64,000 nucleotides of DNA from Palsa-504 sp963744575. GTDB lineage: Bacteria; Actinomycetota; Actinomycetes; Streptosporangiales; Streptosporangiaceae. Both the position numbers and the translations under genes were made by a program. Numbering within the stretch: the stretch's first letter is position 1; each line of letters begins with the position of its first letter. Location of the stretch: contig CAVUUF010000016.1 of NCBI GenBank assembly GCA_963744575.1, positions 372,001-436,000 of the forward strand, read 5' to 3'. Under the pieces are notes generated by a model, which was not told the origin of the DNA, made no database searches, and worked only from the letters and a program-made list of their open reading frames with translations. This document shows positions 34,660 to 43,339 of this stretch, piece after piece.

Positions 34660-35109
34660 ATGTCTGATACTCATACGGCCACGACGGCCGTTACCGACCG
34701 GGTGAGCCGGCTCGCCCGGGTGCGGATGTCCAGCCTCGGCGCCGTGACCATGCTGATCATCCAGTTCATCCTGGGCATGATCTACAACCTGTACGGCACC
34801 GCGCCGACCGCGACGAAGTCCATCGGGCTATTCTCCAGCCCGGTCCTGGCGCTGCACGTGATCCTGGGCGCGCTGCTGTTCGTCGTCGCGGTGGCGCAGC
34901 TGGTCCGGGCCATCGGCACCCGGCACAGGCTGACCATCTCGATGTCGGCCATCGGGCTGGCGGGTATCCTCGGGGCCGGCTTCGCCGGGCTCGGCTTCAC
35001 CGGCAGCGGCGCCGCCGGGGCGTCGCTGGGCATGTCGCTGGCGTTCGCGGTGGCGCTGGCGGCCTACGTCGTTCTCGTCTTCGCGCTGCCCTCCTCATCT
35101 ACGACCTGA
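34660..35109 (+). CDS. Small four-helix membrane protein
   Basis: 149 residues from ATG at 34660 behind GGAGGTGAGG. After a 25-residue polar N-tail there are four hydrophobic segments (AVTMLIIQFILGMIYNLYG; VLALHVILGALLFVVAVAQL; ISMSAIGLAGILGAGFAGLG; LAFAVALAAYVVLVFAL). The size and spacing resemble cytochrome-b-like small redox membrane proteins, but no heme histidine pair is certain. It precedes ccdA on the same strand. Function unknown. Confidence 0.8.
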   Translation: MSDTHTATTAVTDRVSRLARVRMSSLGAVTMLIIQFILGMIYNLYGTAPTATKSIGLFSSPVLALHVILGALLFVVAVAQLVRAIGTRHRLTISMSAIGLAGILGAGFAGLGFTGSGAAGASLGMSLAFAVALAAYVVLVFALPSSSTT

Positions 35110-35194
35110 TGTAGTAGGGCGCCGTCGACGGCTACGGTGGCACATGGCATAGTGATCCCAGGGTCCCTGCCCCCCAGCCTTCGCCGGAGATGAC

Positions 35195-36049
35195 ATGAGC
35201 GGCGTCACCCAGCTCGTGACCTCTGGTCCGCTGATCCTGGCGCTGCCGGTGGCCGCCGCGGCCGGGGCGGTCACCTTCCTGTCGCCGTGCTGCCTGCCGC
35301 TGGTACCCGGCTACCTGTCCTACGTCACCGGCATGGCCGGTGCCGACGGATCCCCGGCCGCTCAGGGTCCGGCGGCCGCTCAGGGTCCGGCGGCCGTCGC
35401 GGCGGACGGGTCCGGGGTGGCGGTCGCCGCTCCCCCGCTCACCACCACCGCCGCTCCCCCGCGCAGTCGTGTCGTCGCCGGGACGGCGCTGTTCGTGGCC
35501 GGATTCTCGGTCGTGTTCGTGGCCTACGGCGCCGCCCTCGGCGGGCTCGGCCACCTGCTGACCGGTCACGCCCGGCTGCTGACGCAGATCCTCGGCGGGC
35601 TGACGATCGTGCTCGGGTTGCTGTTCGCCGGGGTCCTCGACCGGTTCTCGTTCGCGGGCCGCATCGTACGCCCCTCCGCGCGGCCGAAGGCCGGGCTGGC
35701 GGGGGCGCCGCTGCTCGGCGTGATGTTCGGACTCGGCTGGACGCCCTGCATCGGGCCCACGCTCACCGCCGTGCTGGCGTTGTCGGCCGCCAGCGGCACC
35801 GCGGCCCGCGGCGCCGTGCTCGCCTTCGTCTACGCCGTCGGCCTCGGGGTGCCGTTCCTGCTGGTGTCGTTCGGTTTCCAGGCCGCGATGCGGGCCTTCG
35901 CGTTCTTCCGCCGCCGCGCCCGCCTGGTGACCAGGATCGGCGGCGCCATGCTGATCTGCGTCGGCCTGCTCGAGGTGACCGGTGCCTGGACCACCTTCAT
36001 GGCCTGGCTCCAGGTCCACTGGGTAGGCAGCTACCAGCTCCCCCTCTGA
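35195..36049 (+). CDS. ccdA: CcdA-type thiol-disulfide transporter / cytochrome c biogenesis protein
   Basis: 284 residues, six predicted helices. The two half-repeats carry the redox cysteines in their proline-rich contexts: TFLSPCCLPLVPGYLSYVTG and LGWTPCIGPTL. CcdA moves electrons across the membrane from thioredoxin to extracytoplasmic partners such as ResA/CcsX. An insertion of about 45 Ala/Gly/Pro residues between helices 1 and 2 contains an 18-bp tandem repeat. ATG at 35195 behind GGAG. The system II partners ResB/ResC are not in the window. Confidence 0.9.
   Translation: MSGVTQLVTSGPLILALPVAAAAGAVTFLSPCCLPLVPGYLSYVTGMAGADGSPAAQGPAAAQGPAAVAADGSGVAVAAPPLTTTAAPPRSRVVAGTALFVAGFSVVFVAYGAALGGLGHLLTGHARLLTQILGGLTIVLGLLFAGVLDRFSFAGRIVRPSARPKAGLAGAPLLGVMFGLGWTPCIGPTLTAVLALSAASGTAARGAVLAFVYAVGLGVPFLLVSFGFQAAMRAFAFFRRRARLVTRIGGAMLICVGLLEVTGAWTTFMAWLQVHWVGSYQLPL
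35355..35396. repeat. 18-bp tandem repeat in ccdA
   Basis: Two perfect adjacent 18-bp copies (CGGCCGCTCAGGGTCCGG) at 35355-35372 and 35373-35390, with a 6-bp partial third. Because 18 is a multiple of three, copy number changes the loop length by six residues (Ala/Gln/Gly/Pro) without shifting the frame. Confidence 0.85.
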
Positions 36050-36091
36050 CCGCTGCCGCGCGCTCGCGGATGCGCCGGCGCGGCGGGCAGG

Positions 36092-36880
36092 CTAGGAGGA
36101 GCGGGCGGCGTGGCGTTTGGCGGCGCGTTTGGAACGGGCGGTCACTTCGGGCTTGGCGGTGACGGGGGCCTGTGCGGAGGCGGCTTGGGCGGCCATGCTC
36201 ACCAGGGTTTCGAACAGCCGGGGGTCATCGCCGTCTTCGGGGCGCCACTGCACGCCCAGGCCCCACCGGTGGTCCTGCATCTCGATCGCCTCCACCACCT
36301 GGTCCACGGTCCACGCCACGGTGAGCAGCCCGGCGCCGATCTGGCCGACCGCCTGGTGGTGGGCCGCCGGCACCTGGGCGGTCTCGCCGAGAATCCGCCC
36401 CAGTTGGCTCGCCGGGGTGATCTGCAGGTCGTGGCTGGTCAGCTTGACCGGGTCCGGCTTGTGACTCTCGTTGCCGATACGGTCGGGGAGGTGCTGGGTG
36501 AGGGTGCCGCCGCGGGCCACGTTGAGGATGTGCATGCCGCGGCCGATGGCCAGGAAGGGCAGGTCGGCCTCGATCGCCGCCCGGGCGAGGATCAGCTCGA
36601 ACCGGTCCCGCCGGTGGTCGGGCACGTCCGTCTGGGCGTGCGGCGCCTCGTCGTACAGGGAGGGGTCCACGTCCCGGCCGCTGGTCAACACGAGACCGTT
36701 GAGCCCGGCGATCAGCACGGGCACGGAACTCGCGGGAACCGGTGGCAAGATAACCGGCGTCCCTCCGGCGCGCTCGACGGCTCGCGTGTAGCTCACCGGC
36801 GAGACCACGGCCTCGCGAATCCAGTTACCCCACCGGGCAGCCTCAAGCTCCCCGGTGATGCCGATGATCGGCCGGCCCAT
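36092..36880 (-). CDS. Class-I glutamine amidotransferase-like (C26) protein lacking catalytic Cys and His
   Basis: 262 residues from ATG at 36880 behind GGGAGGACGG. Overall it matches the PuuD-like gamma-glutamyl-GABA hydrolase family: MGRPIIGITGE, GLVLTSGRDVDPSLY, HKPDPVKLTSHDL and AHHQAVGQIGAGL. The nucleophile motif normally xGICRG reads AIGRGMHILNVA with Gly113 in place of Cys. The triad histidine, normally in QWHPE, is replaced by Arg213 (GVQWRPED), while Glu215 remains. Both changes could be single-base substitutions (TGC to GGC, CAC to CGC). It cannot be a normal hydrolase and is probably a binding or regulatory pseudoenzyme, or decaying. The C-tail is basic (RSKRAAKRHAARSS). Confidence 0.88.
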   Translation of the reverse strand: MGRPIIGITGELEAARWGNWIREAVVSPVSYTRAVERAGGTPVILPPVPASSVPVLIAGLNGLVLTSGRDVDPSLYDEAPHAQTDVPDHRRDRFELILARAAIEADLPFLAIGRGMHILNVARGGTLTQHLPDRIGNESHKPDPVKLTSHDLQITPASQLGRILGETAQVPAAHHQAVGQIGAGLLTVAWTVDQVVEAIEMQDHRWGLGVQWRPEDGDDPRLFETLVSMAAQAASAQAPVTAKPEVTARSKRAAKRHAARSS

Positions 36881-37008
36881 CCGTCCTCCCGCGCCTAAGG
36901 TTCCATGCCCATAATGGCCCATCGCGCCCACGCTGACGCGGCAATGACAGACTTCTACGCGCAACTCTTTGCCATGGACGCCGCAGAACCGCCTCTGGCT
37001 GGCGGCTG

Positions 37009-38295
37009 CTAGCCCGGGGGCTGCGAGGCGGCGGCCCCTTGGTCGGGCGGCGCGGGATTGTCCGGTGCCGGATCGGCGCCAGCGCCGGCGCCGGTGTCAG
37101 CCGGATCCACGCGAATCCCGGCGTCGGCGGGGGTGAGCGCTGACCGGTGCAGGGTCACCGCGACGAGGGGATAGACCAGGACCGCGAGCACGCCCGCGCC
37201 GACGACGGCGGCGGAGGTGGCGGGCAGCATCACCCCGTCCTGCTGGCCGATGTCGGCCAGGGCGATCAGCAGCGGCAAGGTGGTGGCCGTGATGAACGTC
37301 ATCTCCACCCGCTGCCGGGCCGGCAGGACCCGCCGGTACACCAGCAGCGACGGCAGGCCGCGGACGACCAGCAGCATCGCGAAGAACAGGAGCAGGCGCA
37401 GCGGGTCCTGGGCGATCGCCTTCAGGTCCAGGGTCATGCCGGAGGAGATGAAGAAGATCGGGATGAAGATCCCGTAGCCGACCGCGTCGAACTTGCGCTC
37501 GAGGCTCTCGGTGTCCATGTTGAGCCGGCGGGTCCAGGCGCGCAGCACGATGCCGGCCAGCAGGGCGCCGAGCACGACATCGAGGCCGAACCGGCTGGCG
37601 AAGGCCAGCAGCGCGAACAGCAGGACCACTGCCCACCGCAGCGTGGTCTGCCCGGTCGCATCCTGGCCCTCGTGGATGATCCGCTGCACCGCGCTGCTCC
37701 TGGCCAGCCACGGCACGGCGGACAAGACGACGGCGAGCAGCCCGACCAGGGCCACCGAGGCCAACGCGACGAAATGGCCCCGCTTGGTGAGGAACACCGC
37801 GATGATCAGGATGGGAAACAGCTCGCCGACGGCGCCGGCGGCGAATATGTAGCGGCCGAACCACCCGCCGAGCATGTCATTGTCCCGCAGGATGGGCAGC
37901 AGCGTGCCCAGGGCCGTGGTGGTCAGCGCCAGCCCCACCGGCACGTAATCCTTGATGTACCCGGCCGCGGTGAGCGCGCCCGCCACCCCTACGGCGATGC
38001 CGGCGGAGATCGCCCAGCCCAGCATCGCCAGCCGGCCCGGCCGCTGCCGGAGCAGCGCGGGATCCAGCTCGTAACCGGCCAGCAGGAACAGGAAGCCGAG
38101 GCCTATGTTGGCCAGCAGCTGGATGGCCGACGTCTCGGCCAGGCCGAGCACATGCGGGCCGATCAGGATACCGCCGAGCAGGAAGATGACCACCTGCGGG
38201 ATGCGCGGGCCCGGCAGGACGGCGACGACCAGCGGCGTGAGCGCGGCCACCAGCGCCACGGCCACCAAGTCATTCAGCCCTTGGGTAAGCGGCAC
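37009..38295 (-). CDS. CPA2-type monovalent cation/H+ antiporter
   Basis: 428 residues with about 12 helices. The membrane domain begins VAVALVAALTPLVVAVLPG, with IFLLGGILIGPHVLGL and LLANIGLGFLFLLAGYELD typical of KefB/NapA-type exchangers. There is no C-terminal RCK/TrkA-N domain; instead the protein ends in a disordered Pro/Ala/Asp tail. It likely exchanges Na+ or K+ for protons. Start ATG at 38295. Confidence 0.92.
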   Translation of the reverse strand: MPLTQGLNDLVAVALVAALTPLVVAVLPGPRIPQVVIFLLGGILIGPHVLGLAETSAIQLLANIGLGFLFLLAGYELDPALLRQRPGRLAMLGWAISAGIAVGVAGALTAAGYIKDYVPVGLALTTTALGTLLPILRDNDMLGGWFGRYIFAAGAVGELFPILIIAVFLTKRGHFVALASVALVGLLAVVLSAVPWLARSSAVQRIIHEGQDATGQTTLRWAVVLLFALLAFASRFGLDVVLGALLAGIVLRAWTRRLNMDTESLERKFDAVGYGIFIPIFFISSGMTLDLKAIAQDPLRLLLFFAMLLVVRGLPSLLVYRRVLPARQRVEMTFITATTLPLLIALADIGQQDGVMLPATSAAVVGAGVLAVLVYPLVAVTLHRSALTPADAGIRVDPADTGAGAGADPAPDNPAPPDQGAAASQPPG

Positions 38296-38404
38296 ATAAA
38301 TAAAATCTCACGCTCTGGCCCCGCCCCGCGCATCACCCCGCTGGATGATGTCGCCCGTGCGGGCCAGCCTGGGGCTGAACCTAGTCCTGCAGGTACTGGC
38401 CGAA

Positions 38405-39190
38405 TCAGACCTTCCGCCAGCCGGGTATCCAGGTGCCGTCCTCGGTCACCGTGTAGTCCCCGAACAAGGCCGGCGCCTCCGCCCGCATCAGCTCGCCGAT
38501 CTTGCCGAACACCAGGCGGATCTCCTCCTCGGCGCCCTGGTCGGTGCGCGCCTCGATGGTGTGCCGCAGCGTGCGGATGTTCGCCGTCCAGACCAGCCCG
38601 GTGGCCAGGCCCTCGGGCGCGAACCGGCGCATGAACGAGGTCTTGGCCTTCTTCTCGTGCATCTTGGTGCCGTCGTCGTCGAGACCGAAGTGCCCGGCCA
38701 TCCACTGCTGGAACTGCTCGAGCTCGGCCAGCAGCGCGGTGGCCCGCTTCATCAGCTCGGCGTCCCCGCGCGCCCACTCGGGGAACCAGAACGGCAGCTC
38801 GTCCAGCCGCACGTAGCGCAGCGACTCCTGCGACACCGCCGTCCCCGGCCGGTGCCTGACAATCTCGTGCGAAAAAACACGGGATATGTTGTGCAGCACA
38901 AAAGTGAAGCTCGCGTGCTCGAGCACCGAGCCGTGCTGCTGCTTCAGGATGTTCTGCAGGTACGCATCTTGGTCGTCCCGGACCTTGCGGACGTTGGGGT
39001 TAAGCCCCGGCTCCCAGGAGCGGTAGCACATCTTTCCCCCGAACTCGACCAGGTCCTGGGCCTGGAGCTCACCGCGGTCGATCCGCTCCAGCCAGCGCTC
39101 GCCGCCGACCTCGCGCAGGTAGGCGGCCATCGCGTCATAGTCGACCTGCGGCCGGGCGACCAGGAAAACCTCGGGCTCTACGCTCCTCAT
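38405..39190 (-). CDS. thyX: Flavin-dependent thymidylate synthase ThyX
   Basis: 261 residues from ATG at 39190. The ThyX signature is present in a slightly divergent long form, RHRPGTAVSQESLRY, following NISRVFSHEIV. The substrate region reads TGLVWTANIRTLRHTIEARTDQGAEEEIR. The enzyme methylates dUMP with methylene-THF and FAD/NADPH. Downstream of trpEG on the same strand with a 43-bp gap, so possibly co-transcribed. Confidence 0.92.
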   Translation of the reverse strand: MRSVEPEVFLVARPQVDYDAMAAYLREVGGERWLERIDRGELQAQDLVEFGGKMCYRSWEPGLNPNVRKVRDDQDAYLQNILKQQHGSVLEHASFTFVLHNISRVFSHEIVRHRPGTAVSQESLRYVRLDELPFWFPEWARGDAELMKRATALLAELEQFQQWMAGHFGLDDDGTKMHEKKAKTSFMRRFAPEGLATGLVWTANIRTLRHTIEARTDQGAEEEIRLVFGKIGELMRAEAPALFGDYTVTEDGTWIPGWRKV

Positions 39191-39233
39191 AGCACAGCAC
39201 AGTAACAACAGCGTCCTGCCCAGAGAGGCAGAC

Positions 39234-41420
39234 TCACCGAAGGACTCGCGCGTGCTGCCGGGCGCGACAGAGGTCGAGGACGTTGGCGATGATCTGGTGG
39301 CCGGAACGGCCGGAGGCGGTCAGGATCGACTCGGGATGGAACTGCACCGCCCACCGGGCGGCCGCCTCGTCCTCGATCGCCATCACGACACCATCCGGGG
39401 TCATCGCGGTCACCGCGAACCCGCCGCGGACCTCGCCGGCCGGGGCGTACAGGCTGTGATAGCGTCCCGCGGTGAACTCGGCGGGCAGCCCGGCGAGCAG
39501 CGATCCCCCGGACACCCGCACCAGCCCGGGCTTGCCGTGCGCGGGCTCGGGCAGCAGGGACAGGGCGCCGCCCGCATGCTCCGCCATGGCCTGCAGGCCC
39601 AGGCACACGCCGAAGACCGGCAGCTGCCGCGCGTACACCTCGTCGAGCAGCGCGGCGCAGCCGAAGTCGGCGGGCCGTCCCGGCCCGGGCGACATGACCA
39701 CCAGGTCCGGGGCGTAGTCGTCGAGCAGCGCCGTCGAGAACCCGAAGCGCAGCGTGGTGACCTCGGCGCCCTGCTGCCTGAAGTAGTCGCCGAGCGTGTG
39801 CACGAACGAGTCCTGGTGGTCCACCAGCAGGACCCGGGGAGGTTCGGAGCGGAGAGAGCCCCCGGGGGCATGCCCTACGGGCGCGGCGGGCGCCCCGACC
39901 TCGTCCGCCGCCGCCCGGTCCGCCTCGGCCAGCGTCTCCAGCAGGGCGCGCGCCTTGATGTGGGTCTCTTTTTCCTCGGCCGCGGGCTCCGAGTCATACA
40001 GCAGGGTCGCGCCGGCCCGCACCGCGGCGATGCCGCCGGTGATGTGCGCGGTGCGCAGGGTGAGGCCGGTGTTCATCGACCCGTCGAAGCCGATCTTGCC
40101 GACGGCACCGCCGTACCAGCGGCGCGGGGTCTGCTCGTGGTCCTCGATGAACTGCATGGCCCAGGTCTTCGGCGCCCCGGTCACGGTGACCGCCCACATG
40201 TGCGTGAGGAACGCGTCGAACGCGTCGAACCCGGGCCGGAGCCGTCCCTCGATGTGATCGACGGTGTGGATGAGGCGGCTGTACATCTCGATCTGCCGAC
40301 GGCCGATGACCCGGACCGAGCCCGGCACGCACACCCGGGCCTTGTCGTTGCGGTCCACGTCGGTGCACATGGTCAGCTCGGATTCCTCCTTGGCCGAGCC
40401 GAGCAGGGTAGCGATGTTCGCGGCGTCCTCCAGGGTGTCCTCGCCGCGCGCGATCGTGCCCGCGATCGGGCAGGTCTCCACCCGGTCCCCGGTGACCCGG
40501 ACGTACATCTCGGGCGACGCGCCGACCAGGTATTCCCCCTCGCCCAGGTTGAACAGGAACTCATACGGGGCCGGGTTACGCTGCCGCAGCAGCTGGTAGA
40601 ACGCGGCCGGCGAGGCGCACCGGCCGTAGAACAGGTGGCTGGGCACCACCTCGAACAGGTCCCCGCAGGCGAACCGCTCCCGGGCCTCCTCCACCACCCG
40701 CGCATAGCTCCCCGGCCGCGGCGATCCGGGCAGTTCTTGATCCCGAACGAACCCGGTGGCCTGCCCCGCGCCGGTGCGTGCCGTCTCCCGGCCGAGCCCC
40801 GCCGTGGACGCCCCGGCCGCCTCGAAGTCGTAGGAGTACCTGATCGCCTCCTCGCGCTTGCGGTCCAGGACCCAGATCTCGTCCGGCAGGTGCAGCACCA
40901 GGTCACGCTGGGTGGCGGGGCGCTCGAGCCGCTGCCGGACCGGCTCGAACTGGAAGGCCAGGTCGTAGCCGAACGCCCCGTAGAGGCCGAGGTGCGGGTC
41001 CTCGCAGCCGAACGCCGCCGCGATCTCCCGCAGCGCGGTGAATACCGTCGGCCTGCGGCTGCGCTCCTCCTCGGGGAACTCGCTGTCATCCGCGGCAATG
41101 AAGACCGTGTCGCCGCCGGCGGGCTCGCCGCACCTCAGCAGGGCCGCCCGGATCACCGGCAGCACGACGCGGCCGCGGTCGTTGAGGGCTCGCGCGGTGA
41201 TCCGCCGGCCGGTGGCGACGATCTCCGCGCACGGGTCGGCGTAGGCCATGTGCCAGCGGCTGTACCGCCCCGGGTACTCCATGCCCGAGCTCATCACGCC
41301 ACCGCGGCGCTCATCGGCGAGCGCCGCGATCCGGCCGAGTTCGGCCGGATCGAACGGCGTGGCGGTCCGGGTGACCCGCACGCCATCCCGGGTGATCATC
41401 TCCGTACGCTGGGCGTCCAC
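39234..41420 (-). CDS. trpE: Fused anthranilate synthase TrpEG
   Basis: 728 residues. Residues 1-510 are the chorismate-binding component I: LYGAFGYDLAFQFEP, GDLFEVVPSHLF, CPIAGTIARGEDTLEDA, SELTMCTDVDRNDKARVC and WAVTVTGAPKTWAMQFIE. Residues 530-728 are the class-I amidotransferase component II with an intact triad: VFGVCLGLQAM (Cys), and AVQFHPESI (His, Glu). The fusion makes anthranilate from chorismate and glutamine for tryptophan synthesis. GTG start at 41420 is preceded by a Trp-rich leader peptide and attenuator, indicating control by tryptophan supply. Confidence 0.95.
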   Translation of the reverse strand: MDAQRTEMITRDGVRVTRTATPFDPAELGRIAALADERRGGVMSSGMEYPGRYSRWHMAYADPCAEIVATGRRITARALNDRGRVVLPVIRAALLRCGEPAGGDTVFIAADDSEFPEEERSRRPTVFTALREIAAAFGCEDPHLGLYGAFGYDLAFQFEPVRQRLERPATQRDLVLHLPDEIWVLDRKREEAIRYSYDFEAAGASTAGLGRETARTGAGQATGFVRDQELPGSPRPGSYARVVEEARERFACGDLFEVVPSHLFYGRCASPAAFYQLLRQRNPAPYEFLFNLGEGEYLVGASPEMYVRVTGDRVETCPIAGTIARGEDTLEDAANIATLLGSAKEESELTMCTDVDRNDKARVCVPGSVRVIGRRQIEMYSRLIHTVDHIEGRLRPGFDAFDAFLTHMWAVTVTGAPKTWAMQFIEDHEQTPRRWYGGAVGKIGFDGSMNTGLTLRTAHITGGIAAVRAGATLLYDSEPAAEEKETHIKARALLETLAEADRAAADEVGAPAAPVGHAPGGSLRSEPPRVLLVDHQDSFVHTLGDYFRQQGAEVTTLRFGFSTALLDDYAPDLVVMSPGPGRPADFGCAALLDEVYARQLPVFGVCLGLQAMAEHAGGALSLLPEPAHGKPGLVRVSGGSLLAGLPAEFTAGRYHSLYAPAGEVRGGFAVTAMTPDGVVMAIEDEAAARWAVQFHPESILTASGRSGHQIIANVLDLCRARQHARVLR

Positions 41421-41465
41421 GGTGGCCTCTTACCTTGGGGTCGGGCCCGGGAGGCGGCCGGGAAA

Positions 41466-41500
41466 CAGAAAAGCGGCCGCCGTTCCTGGGCGGTCGCTTC
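41466..41500 (-). terminator. trp attenuator terminator
   Basis: On the minus strand AAGCGACCGCC, a 7-nt loop and GGCGGCCGCTT form a strong GC stem with one mismatch, followed by TTTTCTGTTT. This is a classical intrinsic terminator placed between the leader peptide and trpEG. Confidence 0.8.
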
Positions 41501-41528
41501 TGCTACCGAACGCGAGTCAGCACGCCGC

Positions 41529-41567
41529 CTAGTAGCGGCGCCACCACTGCAGGCGGGCTGTTCGCAT
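41529..41567 (-). CDS. trpL: trp leader peptide with tandem Trp codons
   Basis: A 12-codon open frame, ATG at 41567 to TAG at 41529, reading MRTARLQWWRRY, with two adjacent TGG codons near its end. It is too short for usual gene callers. It lies about 110 nt ahead of trpEG with an intrinsic terminator in between, the arrangement of ribosome-mediated attenuation: stalling at the Trp codons under tryptophan shortage should prevent terminator formation. A GTG directly before the ATG is an alternative start. Confidence 0.8.
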   Translation of the reverse strand: MRTARLQWWRRY

Positions 41568-41671
41568 CACGGGGCTCAGCGTAGCGGATGGCCGCCGGTT
41601 CCGCTAGGACGACGGGTTTGCGGGATTTGCGGGGCAGGCTGGGCGGGTATGCCCAGGAGAGGGGTTGCTGA

Positions 41672-42220
41672 TCAGAACTCGAAACCGCCGGGGCGGCCGT
41701 TGCGGTCGGCGAGCAGCCCGGCCAGGGTCGCCACGGCGATCTCGGGCGGGATCCGGGAGCCGATGTTCAGCCCGATCGGCCGGTGCACGCGGGCGATCTC
41801 CCCCGCCGGGACGCCGAGTTCGGCGAGCATGGCCACGTGCGGCCCGACATGGCGCGGGTTGCCCATGATCCCCACCCAGCGCGCCTTGGTGGCCAGCGCG
41901 TCGCGGAGGATGGCGCCGAGTTCGGGCCGGTGATGGTCGGTGACGACCAGGTCCGCGGAGCCGTCGAGATCGTCGGGGACGGCGGTGATCAGCGGGAACC
42001 CGAGGGCGGCGGCGCCGGCCGCGCGGGCCGTGTCGGGCTCGAGCAGCAGCCCGCGGAATCCCATGTCCGCGCCGTACCGCAGCAGGTAGCCCGCCACCGG
42101 CGAGGCGAAGACGGCGACCAGGGTCCGCTCCGCCACGGCCGCGGCGGCCGCCGGGGCGACGGGGGAATGGGCCACCGCGCAGGCCGGGTCGTCGTCGTGG
42201 TCGTGCGTGTGCTCAGTCAT
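41672..42220 (-). CDS. XdhC-family protein
   Basis: 182 residues. It is the C-terminal Rossmann-type half of XdhC/CoxI: LVAVFASPVAGYLLRYGADMG, VVTDHHRPELGAILRDAL, WVGIMGNPRHVGPH, and HRPIGLNIGSRIPPEIAVA. The N-terminal XdhC_CoxI segment is absent, replaced by a His/Asp-rich start (EHTHDHDDD). XdhC proteins protect and insert sulfurated molybdenum cofactor into xanthine-dehydrogenase-type enzymes; none is encoded in this window. Confidence 0.87.
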   Translation of the reverse strand: MTEHTHDHDDDPACAVAHSPVAPAAAAAVAERTLVAVFASPVAGYLLRYGADMGFRGLLLEPDTARAAGAAALGFPLITAVPDDLDGSADLVVTDHHRPELGAILRDALATKARWVGIMGNPRHVGPHVAMLAELGVPAGEIARVHRPIGLNIGSRIPPEIAVATLAGLLADRNGRPGGFEF

Positions 42221-42264
42221 GCAGCTAGTCTCCCCCGGCCGTGGCGGCGTGGGTAGGGTGAGAC

Positions 42265-43251
42265 GTGATCACCCGTGAGGATATCCGCGGCACTTATGAC
42301 ACGATCCGGCCGTACATCCGGCGCACGCCGCTGGTCCGGGTCGACCTGAGCGAACTCGACCCGTCGGGTCAGTCATCACTGGCGACGGCGCTCCCGGCCG
42401 CCACGCTCAAGCTGGAGCAGCTGCAGTGCGCCGGGTCGTTCAAGGCCCGCGGCGCGTTCGCGAATCTGCTGCTGCGTGCCGTGCCGCCCGCGGGGGTGGT
42501 GGCGGCGTCCGGCGGCAACCACGGCGTGGCCGTGGCCTACGCCGCGCACCGCCGCGGCGTGGCAGCCAGGATCTTCGTGCCCGCCGTGTCCGCCCCGGCC
42601 AAGATGGCGCGCATCCGGCAACTCGGCGCGGAGCTCGTGGTCACCGGCGAGCGCTACGCCGACGCGCTGGCCGCCGCGCAGGCCTGGGCGCACAGTTCGG
42701 GGGCGATGAGCGTGCACGCCTTCGACCAGCGGGAGACGCTGCTCGGGCAGGGCACCCTGGCCCTGGAGGTGGCCGGGCAGGTCCGGGAGCTGGGCCCGGA
42801 GATAGGGAGGGCCCTGGACACCGTGCTGGTGCCGGTCGGCGGCGGCGGGCTGATCGGCGGCATCGCCGCCTACTTCGCCGGCACCGTCCGGGTCATCGGG
42901 GTGGAGCCGGACGGCGCTCCGACCCTGACCCGCGCCCGGGCCGAGGGCAGGCCCGCCGACGCCCCGGCCGAGGGCGTGGCGGCCGACGCCCTGGCCCCGC
43001 GGCGGGTCGGCGAGCTGGTGTTCCCGATCACCCAGGCCTACGTCGAAGACGTCGTGCTGGTCGACGACGCCGCCATCCTGGCCGCCCAGCAGGCGCTGTG
43101 GCAGGCGGCCAGGATCGCCGCCGAGCCCGCCGCCTCGGTCGGCGTCGCGGCCCTGCTCACCGGCGCCTACAAGCCCGGGCCCGGTGAGCATGTGGCCGTC
43201 GTGATCAGCGGCGCCAACATGGCGCCCGCCCAGCTCGAGCCCGCTGGCTGA
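42265..43251 (+). CDS. Threonine/serine dehydratase-like PLP enzyme
   Basis: 328 residues, fold-type II. PLP-lysine Lys60 in AGSFKARGAFAN, AASGGNHGVAVAYAAH binding the substrate carboxylate, and the phosphate-binding VPVGGGGLIGGIA. There is no C-terminal ACT regulatory domain, so it resembles catabolic threonine dehydratase, serine racemase or hydroxyaspartate dehydratase. Start GTG at 42265; it diverges from the XdhC gene by 44 bp. Confidence 0.9.
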   Translation: MITREDIRGTYDTIRPYIRRTPLVRVDLSELDPSGQSSLATALPAATLKLEQLQCAGSFKARGAFANLLLRAVPPAGVVAASGGNHGVAVAYAAHRRGVAARIFVPAVSAPAKMARIRQLGAELVVTGERYADALAAAQAWAHSSGAMSVHAFDQRETLLGQGTLALEVAGQVRELGPEIGRALDTVLVPVGGGGLIGGIAAYFAGTVRVIGVEPDGAPTLTRARAEGRPADAPAEGVAADALAPRRVGELVFPITQAYVEDVVLVDDAAILAAQQALWQAARIAAEPAASVGVAALLTGAYKPGPGEHVAVVISGANMAPAQLEPAG

Positions 43252-43339
43252 CCGGGGCACGCACCGGGACCGTTCGGGAGAAAAGGCCCGACCGGACCGG
43301 GCGCGGTACCCGCACCGGGATACGGGAAGATTGGTTGCT

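Noticed and set aside
39252..41933. 893-codon plus-strand ORF
   Set aside because: Shadow of trpEG and its leader; the minus-strand protein has complete catalytic motifs.
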